From Pipra filicauda (Eukaryota > Chordata > Aves > Passeriformes > Pipridae): 64,000 nucleotides of DNA. The stretch covers positions 1,426,001 to 1,490,000 of the forward strand of contig NW_024104909.1 in NCBI RefSeq assembly GCF_003945595.2, written 5' to 3'. Positions 23,600-38,433 of this stretch are shown piece by piece (position 1 is the stretch's first letter; every line of letters starts with the position of its first letter). A model generated the notes under the pieces. The model had not been told where the DNA came from. It was given only the letters and a program-made list of their open reading frames with translations, and searched no databases. Position numbers and translations under genes: made by a program.

Positions 23600-25632
23600 T
23601 TTCATTATGTGATAGAACCAAGAATTCTAAACTGAATTAATACCTTTCTATCTGTTGACAGATGAATTTTGCCCCACTGATTACTTTCCAGGATCCTTAA
23701 TCTTCCTAGTTGATGGATCAGTTTGGACAAAAGGCCAAATACAAGTGTGACATGAACTACTCTGTGGTGTCTTGGTATGTAATGTCTGTAACTTGTGTGT
23801 AAGGAAGCTGCTAGAGCTGTTCCCTTGGGGTGTGTGCAGAGTGGATGGTTCTTAGCAGGGAAGTTTTTGCAAAACAAACAAAAAAAGCAAACCACAAAAA
23901 ACCAGAAAAGGCCCAGCTGTGTGACTGAAATCAGTCCTGGTCCATCACAGTCCTGGGCAGTGCAGAGGGTTTGGGTGATGCTGCTGGAAGGGGATCAGAG
24001 AGAAAAACCCAAGTGACCTGTTTAGTGAGGATGCATAATTGAAGTCTAAATCCCAGATAAAAGAAATGTCACCCCTGGAGGTGGCTGGAATCATCACTGG
24101 GTGCTCTGGACAAGGCCAAGGGAAGTCAGGGAGCCCCAGAGCTGAGTTCCCTTGGGAGTTGGATACACCAGTTTGACTGTTGACACCTCTGAAGAGGATG
24201 AAGCACAGGGATGTGAGAGGGTGGTGGCAGTTTGGCTCTGAGCTGTCTCAGTTTTCTCCTGTGCCATGACAATGTTCTCTTAGTGGTGTTCCCCCAACCT
24301 ACAGTGTTGTCTCTGCTGACACGGACTGAACCATGGCTGCAAAAGTAAAGTTCACACAGGCTGGGGAGTTCATTTTGTGGAACACTTGTTGTACAAGGTT
24401 GGGTTAGTGACTGCCTGCTAGTGCTGGAAGGACAGATGTGTGGTTTTGAGATTTCTTTCCCCCCCCCCATTTGTTTGTTTTTCCACTTGGGAAAAACCAT
24501 AATTGCACAGAGCAACATCTTTGCTTAAATCACCTAGTGAAGCAAAAATAAAAATATACAGCATTTCCTGGTATGTCATATCAGTTGCTCAGTTCTTTCA
24601 GTATAAAAGTCTTCACTGGAATTCCACATATGTAAATGATAGCATCCTATTATCTGTTTACTTTCTTAAACCTTGCTTTTGTAAAATGAACATTTACTTA
24701 AATTGCCAAAGTAGATTTTTATTACCAGCTGCATAATTGCTAAACATGTTGCCCTTAAATCTGTTTGCTTAACAAAAGGGGCTTTTTCATGTGCTACTCC
24801 TTCATCTGAAGGTTCTAATGAAGAAACTAAGAGGTGACTAAATCAGTATTGAGATTGGAACATGTTACCAATTCAAAGAGGCTGCAGAATGGAATTAGTT
24901 ACATGTTTTATGTGATTGTGCAGATATGTGCACATCCTTGTTGCTACTTTAGTCTTGCATCAGCTTTAGTAATTGCTAGAAATATCTTTCTTCTTCTAAG
25001 CCCAAAGTACCCAACCTGATGAATGTGTAATTTTGTCATGCTGACTTAAGGAATCCTGGAAATGGAATGTGCCTATAAACAAAAGCTTTTGGCTTTTTCA
25101 ATTACTGACCCCACTCCTTGGGCTAAAGAATGATTGTCTGAAGAAAATGATGGCTTTCCAGGTGTGAAATCTGTTTCCCTGGCATCTCAAGAAATTGCAT
25201 GTTGTCTACAGGGCTTTGAAAATTCATTAATATTTTCTTTCCACTCCTCTTTTCGTTTGAACTTTGAAAACTAATTCCATGTGCTCTTCCACTGGGAGTA
25301 GGGGAGTGGAAACTTCTGGTTCCCACTGCAGGTGGTAGAGACCATTTATCCTCAGTCCATTGCAGGATATGTTGTTTGCACACTGTTCATTTAGTCAGCA
25401 GTGGGACCAAGAACATTTTCAAATAAATGGACATTTGGGCAACCCTTACTGTGAATGTTAAGCCAGGGAGGTAACACCAGCCCTCTGGTAATAGAAGCTG
25501 TCCCACACTGAAGTTGGTAAAAATCAGTATTTAGATCATTCTCCTCACTAAAACAAGCAATCAAAACACAAAAGCACACACAACCAGTACCTTTTAGCCA
25601 AGTAATTCCAAAGGCTTCTAGTATGAGGTGCT

Positions 25633-25675
25633 TCAAGTGTCAAAAGAAGTGTTCAACAGCCTCAAGTGTCAAAAG
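25633..25675 (+). repeat. Direct 14-bp repeat, 29-base period
   Basis: TCAAGTGTCAAAAG occurs at 25633-25646 and exactly at 25662-25675. This is a small local duplication. Confidence 0.75.
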
Positions 25676-28600
25676 CTTCATGTTTCATCTGTAATAAATT
25701 ATATAAAATCATCTGAACAGTCTTTCTTATGAAGGTGTTTTATTATTTATAGAGACGTTAAAGGGGATTTGGAGGCAGGTTGATGAAATGTCATTGCTTT
25801 CACCCAGCAAAGTAATTGTGTTTTAGTGAGGTAAAGGCTCTCAGTTGAAGAGAGGAAGTTGGTTGGTTGGGGAATATAGATAAAATAGGGAATAAACAGT
25901 GGAAACAATCTGCTTTTCTCAAAGGTGTCAACAGGAGAGGGAACTAATGCAAGGAATTGTCGTGAAGCTCCCAAGGTACTTCACTGTTCTTGATGCTTCC
26001 TCCTCAAAATCTAAAGATTTGTGCTCCCTTGAAAGCAAAGAAATCAGTCACCAAAGTCAGAGCAGCAGAGGATGAAACCTGTGTCTCACTGGAGCTGGAT
26101 ATCAGGTTTTGTTTCAACTTTGGCAATGCTCAAATTATTTGGTCCTCATTGCAGCGTTTCACTTGTGATGTTTGTCACTTCTAGAGCTTCATGGCTCTAC
26201 CTTGGTGGCAGCAGGTGCTCTTCTGGAGATGGATGGCAGAAGCCAATGCTTTAGTGTTCAGTGTCCCAAGATCCATGTTTCTTTAGGAATGCAGCTGTGT
26301 TTCTGACTAATGTTTTGTTTTCTCCCTTTTCATGGTAATTTTCCTCCTATATCTCTGACTTAGGGAGAAGTTAAAATCTTTTTGCTTTTAGTTGTGCTTA
26401 TATTAGTTCAGCTAAGGGTCCCCTGACTCTGCAAGTGGCTTTCTTAGCACAATTTAGAAAGAAGTAGTTGTATCACATAAAGCAAGTAGTTAAAATCCTC
26501 ATATTCTAGGATTAGCCATTTATAAAGAGCAACAATAAAAGTTTAACGTGCACATCTCCATTAGGTTCAGCTAAAACTTAATTAAAGTTTGAAAAGCATC
26601 ATGAGTTTATCTGATGAAAGACTTTATGTAAATTTGGGGAATGTGTTTAGTATTGCTGATAATAAAAGCCCAGTTTCTTCCCGAGGGCTGATATGTTGAG
26701 GTACAACTTGAGGGTGATTTGGGGTCATAGGAAGTATAACATTTTCTGCATTCAGGGCCAGGAAGCCTCTGAAGGCCAAACTGACTCCACCACCTTAAAA
26801 TTAATCTTTCAATAAGAGAGCAGCAGAGTCTGATTTGCAAACATAGTGACTTATTTCCTTTAGTCTAGGCTTAAGGAAGCTCCTTGCCTTCTGTATAACA
26901 CTTACTAGACATATTCTGATTTCATTTAAACTGAAGGAGAGCGTGAAAACTCCACAGGTGATATTGGGATCCTCCTAAATCTCCCAAGACCTGAGCTAGA
27001 GTCTGATTTTTACATATGCTCCAAGCTAAAACTCTAAGCCCCTTGATACTTTCTGTAGAACTGACAGAAACGTTTCATTTAAAAAATTGTGATGTTTGTT
27101 TTCTTGTGTTTATTTTTTTTTCTGTGCTTTGTTTTATGGGGCATTTGCATGAAAATGGCATCTTGAAGAGTTCTTCTGTTCCTCACCTCATTCCTTACCT
27201 GGAGGCACCATCCTTGCTTAGATTTGCAATGAGTTACTGTGCAAATGCTTGCAGTGTCAGAGTTGGTGTTATGCTCTTGGGTGGAGAGGGAGCAGCAGGA
27301 GCTGACAAATACTTAAACCACACAAGTTTAATGCAAAGATCTCTGCAAGATTACACACACTGGGGGAAGATGAAATTGGGAAGCCACACAGGCTAAGTGG
27401 AGTGGTCTTAAAACCACTATTTTAGGTGTTTCCATCCCTGACCTGTCCCTCATCACATTAGGAACCAGTTGTAGCTGTGCTGGAGAAGGAACAAAGTTTA
27501 ATGGAGCCTTCAGGGATGTCCCCAGCTATTCTCAGACTATTTTAATTTGATTAGGATAGCTGTGGTTGGAGCAGGATTTGTGTTTTCTGAGGGATGAAAT
27601 CATTGCTTCAAGGTATGCATCAGGAGTTTGCTCCATTTTAAGAATGGTGGCTTGAGCCAGGAACCAAACCCACCTCTCAAACAGAGCAATAGAGAACTGC
27701 ATTAACAGCGTTTAAAATCCTAAAAACCCATTAACTCTGTGAGAAAGCAAGAGATGAATTGAGGCACCTGCATCCTCTGGGAAATTGATATTTTGTAATG
27801 CAAATATCTGTGCCAACCCCTTGGTTCTATCTCTGTCCTGTCCTGGAAAGATGTATTAGAAAAGTGTGGGTTTGAACTCCTCTTGTGAGATCGAGGAAAG
27901 AGCTAAAATGCCTTTGCAGTTCTCTGAAGGTTTACTCCTTTCTTATTTCCATGCTCAGTTTGTACACTTTCTGGCTGTCAGGAGATCAGATACTTGTTAT
28001 TTGTACTGGTACTCTAAGAATGTGTTTGGGGAAAGTTCCCAAGGCAGCCTTGTGTGTTATATTTGGTACCAAATACAGGCACAGGATTTTATGTGTGTGT
28101 GGAAGGCAGGGTTAAAGAGGGATAAAAGTATTTGCTTAACTTTGCACCTCATTCTCAAATTCATTTTGAAACCAATGTGGTTTTTTTTTTTTTTTTCTGT
28201 TTTGGGTTTACTGATTTTTCTGCATTGAGAATAGGGTTGAGGGAGGTTTCTTCTCAGTTCTCATGAAGATGAAAGAACCAAAGCCATCTCCTTTCCTCAC
28301 TGTAGCACGTGAGGTGCCTTGTAGGGCATAAGAAGTGACCTGAAGCAGGACGTGATGAGATATTTCCAAGTAATCATTTCCCAACAAGTGCAAAAGATAA
28401 ACAGGATGAACCAACTGCTCCCTGGACAATTTATCTAGCTGGATAACTGGAGGTGACTGAGTGGTAGCTGCTGACTGTGGCACAGATCTGGGGGTGTGAA
28501 GTCCACTGATGTGGCAGGCTGTCATTGCAAGTGAGCTTTGGTGTCTTTGGGGCTGGGGAGGAAAGTAAACCTGTGCCTCAACGTCTTGTAACTACTAAAT

Positions 28601-29533
28601 GAAGTAATTGGAACTGCCTTTTATGACATGGGCGCTTTGGGAAGTGTCGCTGTTCTGCTCAGTTGGAGCTGTGGATGCTCTTGGGGAATGCTGGCCCAGG
28701 AGGTTGCTGGTGACACACAGAGGGGTGTGACAGCTGGTGGAAGGTGTCTGGCTGTGCTTCTGCACAGGGAGGTCACATCCCCAAATAACAGGAGGAACTT
28801 TGACACCCACCCCAAGTGCTGAGGCCGTTACCACGTTGCCTTCAGTGCGGGGACAAATCGATGCTTCATCCTGCCTGTCCTTTCTGAAGGTGTTTTTAGA
28901 ATCTTGGTATTTAGGAATTCCCCACGACTGGGTCTAGTTTCCTGCTTCCCCCTTTTCAGCACCCCCTGCCCTTTAGTCTCCCTCTCCAGCAGGGTGAATT
29001 TGGTTTACAGTCCCCAGCACAGTTCTCCAGGGGTTTCACCTGAGACTTTGGGAGCTGTGAGGAAAAGCTGCTGATTAGAGAACTGACTTGCTTATTACCT
29101 CAATGGCCTGTTCACCTGCAATATATGAATGTTTTAATCTCCTTGGGTGATTAAGGAGGCTAAATTTAGAGCTTCTTCTATTATATTGTTAGTGTCACTT
29201 TGCTTCCTTGTACTTGGCTTTATTATCAGAAACACTAAACAGCCATTTTACCTTTCCATTAAATGCTGAAAGGCCGCAGTGGGAAAAGAAAATAGCCAGC
29301 ACTTCTTTGAACAATAAAGAAATTAAATAGTCCTGAAGCTGTGATTTTGATAATTTATCATGTTCTTTGGGCCACACATGTTGTGGGGAAAAAAAATAAA
29401 TTAGTTTCTGCAAGAATGAGGACAGTTGTTTCTGTGGGGACTCCAACTGCCAAATGTCACCTTAAGCATTATAAAAATTGCCAAGAGATTAACATTAAGA
29501 AATGCAAGAAATTATATAATTAGCATGAGAAAA

Positions 29534-29549
29534 GTGTGTGTGTGTGTGT
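29534..29549 (+). repeat. (GT)8 microsatellite
   Basis: Eight GT units are followed by an AT-rich stretch. It is short for a variable marker but likely polymorphic. Confidence 0.85.
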
Positions 29550-32500
29550 ATATAAATGGAAAACTCTCTAAATCTTCTAAGAAATGTGCAGGATTTATCA
29601 CAAAGCTACTCTTGGATTACCAACTCTGAGTATTAAATTGTAAGTAAACCTCTTTTTTTCGTATCATGAATTTGCCTTCAACCATGTTTTAAAAGCAGCA
29701 ATTCTAGATTCAGTTTTTTCTGTTAACTTCTACCTTTTAAGCTGTTTGGGTGATATTTTAGTGACAGATTTATCTGTAAGACTGCAAACAGAAATGTAAG
29801 CTGCTACACAAGAATGTAAATTAAAAGCTGAATTTTTAGTAAAGCTGAGTTTCTGAAATAATTCCATCACTTCAGCAGTACGGAATTTCAAGAATAAACC
29901 AAAATGTTAATGAGAGTCTTGATTCAAAAACTGGAAACTTAGAAGCAGTGATACTTGCTTGACAGAAAATTCTTTTAGATCAATGGAAATTTTAAATGAA
30001 TTACCAGATTAAGCTTTACTGTGAGAAATGACTTTGTGTATCCTCTTTATTAATAAAAACCTTTGGAGTTCTGGCTTTCCAGGCAGGTGAACTCACAGCA
30101 CTGGAGGTCTCACCTCCTATTTCAGCAAAACATGGGGTGTGCAGCTGCTGGAAATAAGTGGAAATAACTTACTTTCTTTCACTAGACACCCAATAATTTT
30201 AGGTACTTGAACATTTGAGGCAGGATGAACCTCAGCACTTCATAGGGATTTGACTTTTTCTTTCTTCTTTTTTTTTTTTTTAAAGAATTTGAAGACAAGT
30301 GATAAAATGTTATTGTCACTATTTGGGACGTCATTTGAAGAGAAATTGTCATTCTTACTGAGATTAAGATTGAATGTCTATTTTGCCCAAATTGTTCATT
30401 TTCCTCTTCCATTGCTCTTCATAAAAGTTTCAGATAGTTTGGAAAGCTCGAGTAAGCCCTTGGAACTATTACAGCAAGACAATCTTGACATAACTAATTC
30501 AACAGCAAATTAGTGGTTTGTGTCTGATCTTCCTGTGTGATGTCATTGATGGGACACTGTGTGGAGGCCTCATCTTCTTAACAAAGGCTCCATCCATCTG
30601 TGAGGTGGCGAACCAAATACAATCAGCTTTTCAAAAAATAACTCACAGCAATAGCAAGTTTTTGATAGACATGACACCCAACCTCTTTACATTTTCTTAG
30701 AGGATTCTGCTATGTAAGTGCAACACTTTTATCAAAGGAAAAAAAAAATATGCTATACAAACCAAAACAAAGTAATTTGAAAAGCAATTTTCGGAATAAA
30801 ATGTACGTGGAAGCAGTTAATAAAAGAATTTGGATAAATCAGATAAAACCATAAAAAAACCCTAATTCCTTGGGCCATGGCTGCCCATCTCCTTCAAACC
30901 TGTTGGTGACAGTGTTGAAGTGACAACTGGGTGCTGAGGTCCTGCCACAGGGTGTGCAGTTGTTCTTCCCAGGGGCAGAAGGGATAATTTGTGGTTCTTG
31001 AAGAATAGCACCTCATTTACAGAAATGCCTGACCTTTATGTGATTAAGAAATACTGAGTGTTAATATAGTTTTTAGACTGCACATAATTTCTATAATCAC
31101 TCCTGTTGTTGCTGCTTTGTGTATTCCCTGCCTCTGGGCTATTTACAGTACCATAAAGATAAGGTTTTTTTAAGTTGTTCTTTCTGGTTTTGTTCTTCCA
31201 CATAAATAATGAGGTCATGTTTTAAGTCACAATGAGAAGGGAATGTACTTCTTCCAACAGAGGTTCTGATTTGGCCTAGGAAGGCACTTGTACTTTTCAG
31301 TACTGTGTCTATTCCACTTAAATCAGTGGTACTTAAAACATCCTCTAAAATAGGATGGATGTGTTCTCGTCCCCAAAGTCAGGTGCCTGATTCACTGCTT
31401 TGCTGAAGAGGAGAGAGAATCTTGTGCACATTGCAACAGAATCAGATTTTTTCCTGCTGGGGTCATGGGCATAGTGCAGACAGCCATGTGACAGCCTTAA
31501 ACTGCAGCAGAGTGGTTCCAAGGACCACATATCCATCTGGGGAAAATAGCACCAGGAAGTTTTTGAATCTGTATTGTGGTTAAATTCAGCAGGCTCTGGG
31601 TGAGGTGATTGCTGTGACTCCACCATTTAAAAAGTGATGTCGATGCCTCTCACATTCAAACAGTGATTTCAAACTGCTTACTGTGTTTTCTGAGTAGCTG
31701 CCTTCTGCAACTTTTGGCCTTTGTTTCAAAGTACCTTCAGGCTCCTGCAGAGTGGGTTGATTCCTTTGTTGCATTTAGAGACAAAATAAGCTGTCCTTCC
31801 ACGACACCAGCAATGCTGCCAAGAAATGGCTCGTGTCTCAGACCATGACTGCTTCAGGTTTGGTGTTCATCTCACAAGTTAACATTAATCTGTAGTTACT
31901 GAGTCAGTTAACAGGAGAGCACTTGGTTGTGGTAAAACCTGGTTGACTAAATGAGCTGAATACTGAGTGTATCAGGTACAGGACTCACTGGATGATGTAT
32001 TAGGTGATCACAGGAATACCACCTGGCTCCAATATTTGCTGATCTATGAAGCCTCTTTATTACTCAGGTGCCTAACAGTATGCAAATATGTATATTAATG
32101 GTTTCTGTGTCATAAAAATGGCAAATTTATACCTTTGCACTTTATAGAGCCTGTAGAATCTAGCTAGCAAACTGTGCTGGTGGAAAACAAGATCACAAAT
32201 CAATTACTCCTTGTTTGACACCGTTTAGATCACTTTGCTGAGATCCTTGTTCAGCTGACACTGGGAAAGTGAACATCCCTGGGAGTGTGACCTATTATTC
32301 AGAGAGAACTGCAGGCTAATAACAGCTTTGATCATTGAGAAATCTATTATTTTTTGACCTGCAAGACATCCTAAATGGGCCAGTTCTATACACTGAAATT
32401 TATAGGCTTATAAACTATAACATTCAAGCCTTTGTTATCTGGAAAATGAAGGACAATCCTACATGCAGAATGGTAGGTGTTTTCCCTTTGCTGCAGCTTA

Positions 32501-32697
32501 TTCCTTAGGGAGGCAAAATGCAGAAGAGCTGACTTCTGGAAAGTAACTGCAACATTCTTAGCAGAAGTAATTTATCAAAATCCTGCTTTGAAAAATGGCA
32601 TGTGTTCATTGGTACAAAACCTTCCTTGTTGTCTGTAAAAGCAAAGATCAAATCTGATTTGGTTGGTGTGGTTCAAAAGCTCTTTCCAGATTTTCAG

Positions 32698-32813
32698 AGC
32701 AGACTTCAGGCTCTCAGATATTCTGTCTTCCTTCTTATGCCTTCCTGAGACCATCCACTGCCAGTGGAAGGTGTTTGGCCATGCAATTAGTCTGTTACTA
32801 GATCTGCCATATG
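32698..32813 (+). other. Candidate exon with GTGAGT donor
   Basis: A TTTTCAG acceptor-like site ends at 32697, and a GTGAGTC donor follows 32813. One plus frame is open through the 116 bases, but a 97-codon minus frame overlaps it. The pyrimidine tract is interrupted and no protein family is evident. This is among the weaker candidates. Confidence 0.13.
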
Positions 32814-35800
32814 GTGAGTCAGCTTTGCTTTTAGGGTTTTTGTTTTTCAGTGTGTGTGCTTTTCTCACAGAGTAATAATGCTCAGAGATTTACTGTTTAT
32901 TTTTTTTTTTTTACTCAGGTTTAATATTGCAGCAGGAATCTATAGCTGACATTCACCATGTTATTAAGCAAACGTTTGTTTTTTCTTTGAGTGACATGAT
33001 CATAGTTTTCTTTTAAAACTCAGTGCAAATAAAATCTTTGGATTTAATATTCTTTGGGTTTGGGTTTTTTTTTTTTTCCCCCCTCTGCTATTGAATAAGA
33101 AAGTCAGTTTAGGTCCTTGATATTTAGTATTCATTCTGGAGTGGGATCAGAAAAATACCCTTTTCAGAAATTAAATACAGCTCACATAGATAACAGGCAT
33201 TTTGGACCTAATGAAAAATCAAAAGAAGTCAGTAATGGGATTCTTGTCGTTTTTATACACCCATTATTCCTTGTTATAGATTTAAAACAGATGTTCTTTC
33301 TCTTCTCAGTTGTGCTCTGCACTTCACAATACAAGCATTTGCCTCTTTTGTACTTATTACTGTTTCTTTGCAGTGATGATATCCTGGTCTTCCTGCAGTT
33401 AAGAGTCAAGAGTTCTTGTCTTGTGTAAAACTGGGAGCATCACTGAATGGTAGTTTCTGAGTGTCACAGGCCTTTAATTTGTCCTCCCCACTCCACAGAG
33501 CCTGGCAGGAGGACGTTGTCACAGTGTGGTTCTTCCAGTCTGAAGGCTCTCAATGTTCCCTGGGTCAGGGATAGAGAATTTCTTATTTTTTTGGGATGTT
33601 TTTCTCCTAGTCAATCACCTCATCCATTCAAAAACATGTGCAGGGTATACCTGGTTTTTCTTTGGTTTAATTTCCCTTCAGATTCTGGGTGTTGGTTCCT
33701 GTTCCACTTCTATGTACAAAATTAGACATCTATATAATACCTATTTTTTCAGTTATGGATTGCTATAAACTATGACCACACTGAATTTTTTTAAATTTGG
33801 AGACTGAATTAAGGCTCTTTTTAGGCCGCGTGACCACATGAAATAAGTGTAGATATTTCACCAAGTGCTGCAAAAGCCTGAATCCTCCATTTCTAGTACA
33901 TAAGAACTGGAAAATGTTGAAGTATGTATGGAAATATATTTTCATCACCATAAATCTTGCTTCAGCTCGTTGGTATGCAACCACCAAGTAATTAAATGTA
34001 ATTGAAGTGCTGTGTCAGAGGAAGTGTGATCCAAAAGTAATTGCTACTCTTGTACTTCTCTGTAGTGTGATCTAGAAGCTGAACTTAATTGTGTATTTGA
34101 CCTGTACAAAATGAATAGCAGCTACCATTTTATTACACTACACCTGCATTTTAAATGCTGCTAATTAGTCAATATTAAACTAATAATGAAACAGCAATAG
34201 AAGCTCCTGACTGGGTTTAACTGAATGAGCTATTGAATGTGCATCATACCAACATGCTATTGAGGCAAACCATTTTCTCATCTCATGTTTTATGACTAAG
34301 AGCATTCAAGGTTTCCATGTGTTCTTTCAGTGATGTGAAACATCTCTGAATTTAGTTTTTCTGTGAAAATGCTGCCGGATGTAACCAAATAATCTCCTAT
34401 AAGTGAGGTGCTCTATATCCTTTGTGTTTCCTGTAGTTTCCATTTGTTAAGACTGTAACAGACCAAGTTAAATTCATTAAATTGGACATTCTTGCTTGTG
34501 CTGCCTTTGAGACTAAATAAATAGTTCTGCAACAGCGAGTCCAAGACTGACTAGAAATAGAGAAATCTTCCTGACTTTGGCTGTGTCTTCACTGGCAAAT
34601 AGCAAGGCCCTGCTAGAGTGGATCTTTAGAGCAAACCTGTTAGTGCTAATGACCTACTGACACCCCTGAGTTCCTTCAGAAACACTGAAGCACTTGTCTG
34701 CCTTTGGAGTTGATTCAACTTATATCAAATTCACCGTTTTCCTTGGATGAAAAGAGTTTTTTGGTTTTTTTCCCAAGTCTGGCAGGAGCTGCCTGTAGTT
34801 GTGATGCTCTTGGTAATGGGATTGTCTATGAGGAAAGAAAACAAAAAAATTGTATTGAGGATCATTTACCAGTCTGTGTCACAGAGTTCAGAGGTTTGCA
34901 ATCAGTGGGCTGTTTTCAGAGCTTTTAGCTTGAGGAGAGAAAGTCTTGTGTCCAGATGAAGACTTGAGATAAAATAGCATCCTGAAGGGTTTTGCTGAAG
35001 CAGTTTTAGCCAGAGAGAAATGGCTCAGCTCATCCTGTCACCTGATCAGGCAAGGATGAGGAAGGTATGAGCAACAGCACCTCCCTTGGTTTAATCTGCC
35101 TGGGTTTGCAGCAAAGAAAGGGGGAAAGAAGGACCTAAGGTAAAAGGAAATAAGATGCAGCAGGATCTTCCTCTTGGAGAAGCTGGGTAATAGGAATAGA
35201 GAATAAACTTATCTGTATTTCGAGTGTATTTTGTGAATTATTGCTTTAAGCAGTAACCACCTGTTTCCAGCGTGGAATGTGCTTTAACACGTGTCTGTTG
35301 TGTTTTGGACGTGACTCCCTGCAACTTTTTGTAAAAGGAATCCAAAGATGTGGTGGTTTGAAAGGGATTTAATTACAAGAAGTCACAAATGGTTCATTGC
35401 CTCATGGAAATGCAAGGTGTAATCAAATATAATGTGTTCATGCCTGAAACTTCAGCAGCTTTAATGTCTGGAATGGAAATTGCATCAACTCCCTTTTCAG
35501 GGTAGTCTGGCTGATGCTTATTTGCTTGATTGATATCTTCCTCTTGGCCACATATCTGTCACTGAGCAAATCCTTATGATACTGGTGATTTGGCTGAAAT
35601 AATGATGGCTATGTTGTGTTGCTCTGGAAGTGAGGTGATTCTAATGATGACTCTGAAACATTTGGAAAGCACAAAAAAAGTCTAGTCTCTCCCTTAGAGC
35701 TTTTTCCTAGGCTGTAAATACTGGAATTTCAGCTGTATTTTATCTGTAATCCAAATAACTGCCAGAATTAGTACATCCAGAAGAAATAACATCTGTAGCT

Positions 35801-38408
35801 GCAAGTATATTGGAGAGGATGGATTTTGAATACAGTTTGCTAAAAGGATGTGGATTTTACCTGGTTCTATCATGATGCATAAATTGTCTTTTAAAGAAAA
35901 CTGTTATTTCTTGTGTTGGAAATGAGTACTTTAAAGTTTGATTTGCTATTTAAAGCATAATATTCTTTCCTGTATTGTTACCTTTTCCTGCTGTGATTGT
36001 TTCAGCTCTGTTCTGCTGCTTCTGGTTTTTAAAACACACGGGCAGGACATTGACAGCATCTGTCAGTGTAAACCTGGAGATCTTAGAACAATTTTGGAGT
36101 GGTGATCAAAAGAGTTAGCATATGCTTCCAAGTCATTTTAGATTAAATATGTTACAGTGTCTACTGGCTTCTGAATGTCAAATTTGACACTCAAGTTAGA
36201 TGGGAAATGAGTTTCTGTTCTGAGCAAAAGAATGAAAAATTTCCCTGAAGTCTTCTTGAATTTAAACTGAGGTGATGCCAGTGATGTATCCAAGAGGCTG
36301 CTGAGTGATGGAACTTGTTTCACGCCCTTATTGAAAATTTTTCTGAAGAATCCTTAATTATTCCAATGAAAAACTCCAGCATGTGAAAGTAACCGGTGTC
36401 TGCTTCCATCCTGGTTTCCCAAAGTCTTGTGATTTAAGGCTGGAGAGTTCCTAAAAGTTGTCCTGGATAGAATATAGTCATTAATAAATGCTAAGCTTCC
36501 AGATTTGTTTTTGAAATACAATGGAATCTTATTCTAGTATTCCTTTTAAATTAAAGCTAGGCAGAGAAAGGCATACTTCAAAGTAATCAGTAACTTAACT
36601 TGGATTTGAGGGGCAGGAACTCCAAGTTTAGTATGTGTTTTATTTCATTCCTGTCAGGTACATGAACATACCTGCGTGCCAAGCAATGCCACAGGTCAGC
36701 TGTTGCAAGCCAGTTCTTTGTGCAGGAGATGTCACACATCATAGAAACCACTAAATAATAATATAATAAACTAAACTTGTGTAAGGCTGGAAAAAGATCT
36801 GAATGTGGCTCTCCCCTCTCCTGGACAAGAAAGAGGCACTGGAGTCTCTTGGTTATTCTTGAAATTCCATTTTCAGCCCAAAACACTGTTCTTAAGCAGG
36901 ACTTTTTTGACTCCTGTTATAACTTACTTAGTTTAGACTGACGTAATTAGCACAAGCTAGAACATTGTGATAATAGCTTGAGTCTATCACTTCCCAATTA
37001 GCTCAGAGGAGAGAGAGGTAGTGTTTGCCTCAGGCATTCTTGTTTTATTAAGATGTATTCAGTGATCACCAAACTGAAGGCTCGGGGAGCAGCACACCTG
37101 AGTACTCACCCAGGAGTCAAAACACTGTCAAAGACTGGGCTTGCTCTGATGGGAATTAACATCCTTTTTAATTTTCCTGGCACTGCATGCTGCTGTTCAT
37201 TATTCCCTGCTGATCACAGCATCTGAAATTGCTTTTTGGTCTGCATGGTACTGGAAAACTTCAAGTAGAATGGAATGAAGGGGTAGGTGTGAAAGATGAG
37301 CACCGTGCTGTGACTTACCTTCCCTTGCCACAGCCAGCCTGTGCTGTCCTTGGGGAATCATTTCTCTGGAAAACTCAGAGAAACTCATGGCTCGGGGTAA
37401 AAAGGCTCGCAGCAGAACGAAGTAGTGCCTAAATGTCATGAATGACTCCTGAAAATTTTAGGTTGTGCCTTTTTACTGAAGGGTCAGAGCTGTCAGTGCA
37501 GGAATGACCTGTTAGATATCCATGGGAAAGGCTGAGGTGAGCCAAGGCAGCACCTGCATGGATTTGGGATCCTATAGGGCACAGTGTGTTCATAAACTGC
37601 CACTTACAGAACCTGAGGCAAACACTCCTTATACAGAGGACAGAGTGTGTGAGAGCAGCTCTCTGCATGTACTGCTCCAATGTACAGCCTTGCAAGTGGG
37701 TATTTCTGCTGTTAGTTGGGCTGTGGGGAGGCTGCAGACTCTGCTCAGCTCCCCTGTGCTTTTTACTGAGGGCAGCATTGATTTCCCTGCCTTTCCTTCT
37801 ATAGATCTGCACCTGCTGTGCCCCTCAGGCTCATTGACCCATGTTATCTTCTGAGAGGAGCCTTCCTGCTTTCCACAGACACCCCTTCAAGTGTGAGCCA
37901 CCCTCGTGTAGGTTTTTATTAAAGAGGGGAAATTAAAGTCCCTCATTTTCAAATCTGGAGCAGGGAAATGCATGTGTAAAGGTTATGAACATTTGATAGT
38001 CACTCCTTGGCCTTTTTGCTTTTATTCATAACCTCAGGCTTTCTTTGTACATTTTGGAAGGAAAAGCAATTTGGAGTCAGCACAGAATTTGGATGATATT
38101 ATGCACCATGCTTCTGAAATATTGCAATGGAGAGGCACTGTAAGTAGGTGAAGCAAAATTGTCTATAGAGGGCAAATGCAGAAGTTGTTTTCAGCCCAGT
38201 TTGTGGTCAGGGACAGTGCAGGACAGTAGGGGTGGTGTTACAGGCTGTGCCTTCCTTAAGGGGAGGGTTGTTTTCCCTGAGATGAACTTCCTTAAACCTC
38301 AATAACAGTTCATGCTTTTCAGGTACTTAGCCAGTAGGGGGTCATAGTGAAGATTAAAAAAAATAATTAATTGGAATTGCTCAAAAAGCTGTCAACAACT
38401 TTTTTCCC

Positions 38409-38433
38409 TTTTTTTTTTTTTTTTTTTTTTTTT
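38409..38433 (+). repeat. 25-base poly-T run
   Basis: This is the longest homopolymer in the window. It is not attached to a recognisable retrotransposon, so a processed-insert tail is not supported. Confidence 0.9.

Larger units (their letters stand above)
21987..32697. other. Long non-coding stretch
   Basis: No gene is supported in these 10.7 kb. Open frames up to 130 codons (24126-24518, minus) have no splice pairs or known domains. Low-complexity sequence includes C-then-T at 23465-23481, nine C then ten A at 23581-23599, C at 24469-24478, and T runs at 28181-28196 and 30268-30281. Confidence 0.55.

Noticed and set aside
24126..24518. 130-codon minus-strand open frame
   Set aside because: No splice context or known domain, and it runs through an unstable C homopolymer. 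Length is within what chance gives in this amount of sequence.
33360..33430. Exon after the TTTCTTTGCAG acceptor near 33374
   Set aside because: The acceptor is good, but the open frame ends at a stop within about 55 bases and no consensus donor precedes it.
35580..35660. Possible C/D-box snoRNA (ATGATGA and CTGA motifs)
   Set aside because: The C-like and D-like boxes near 35643 are only a few bases apart, with no room for a guide region and no terminal stem.
38409..38433. Poly-T as the tail of a minus-strand processed pseudogene
   Set aside because: No recognisable coding or RNA-derived sequence lies on the expected side and no flanking target duplication was seen.
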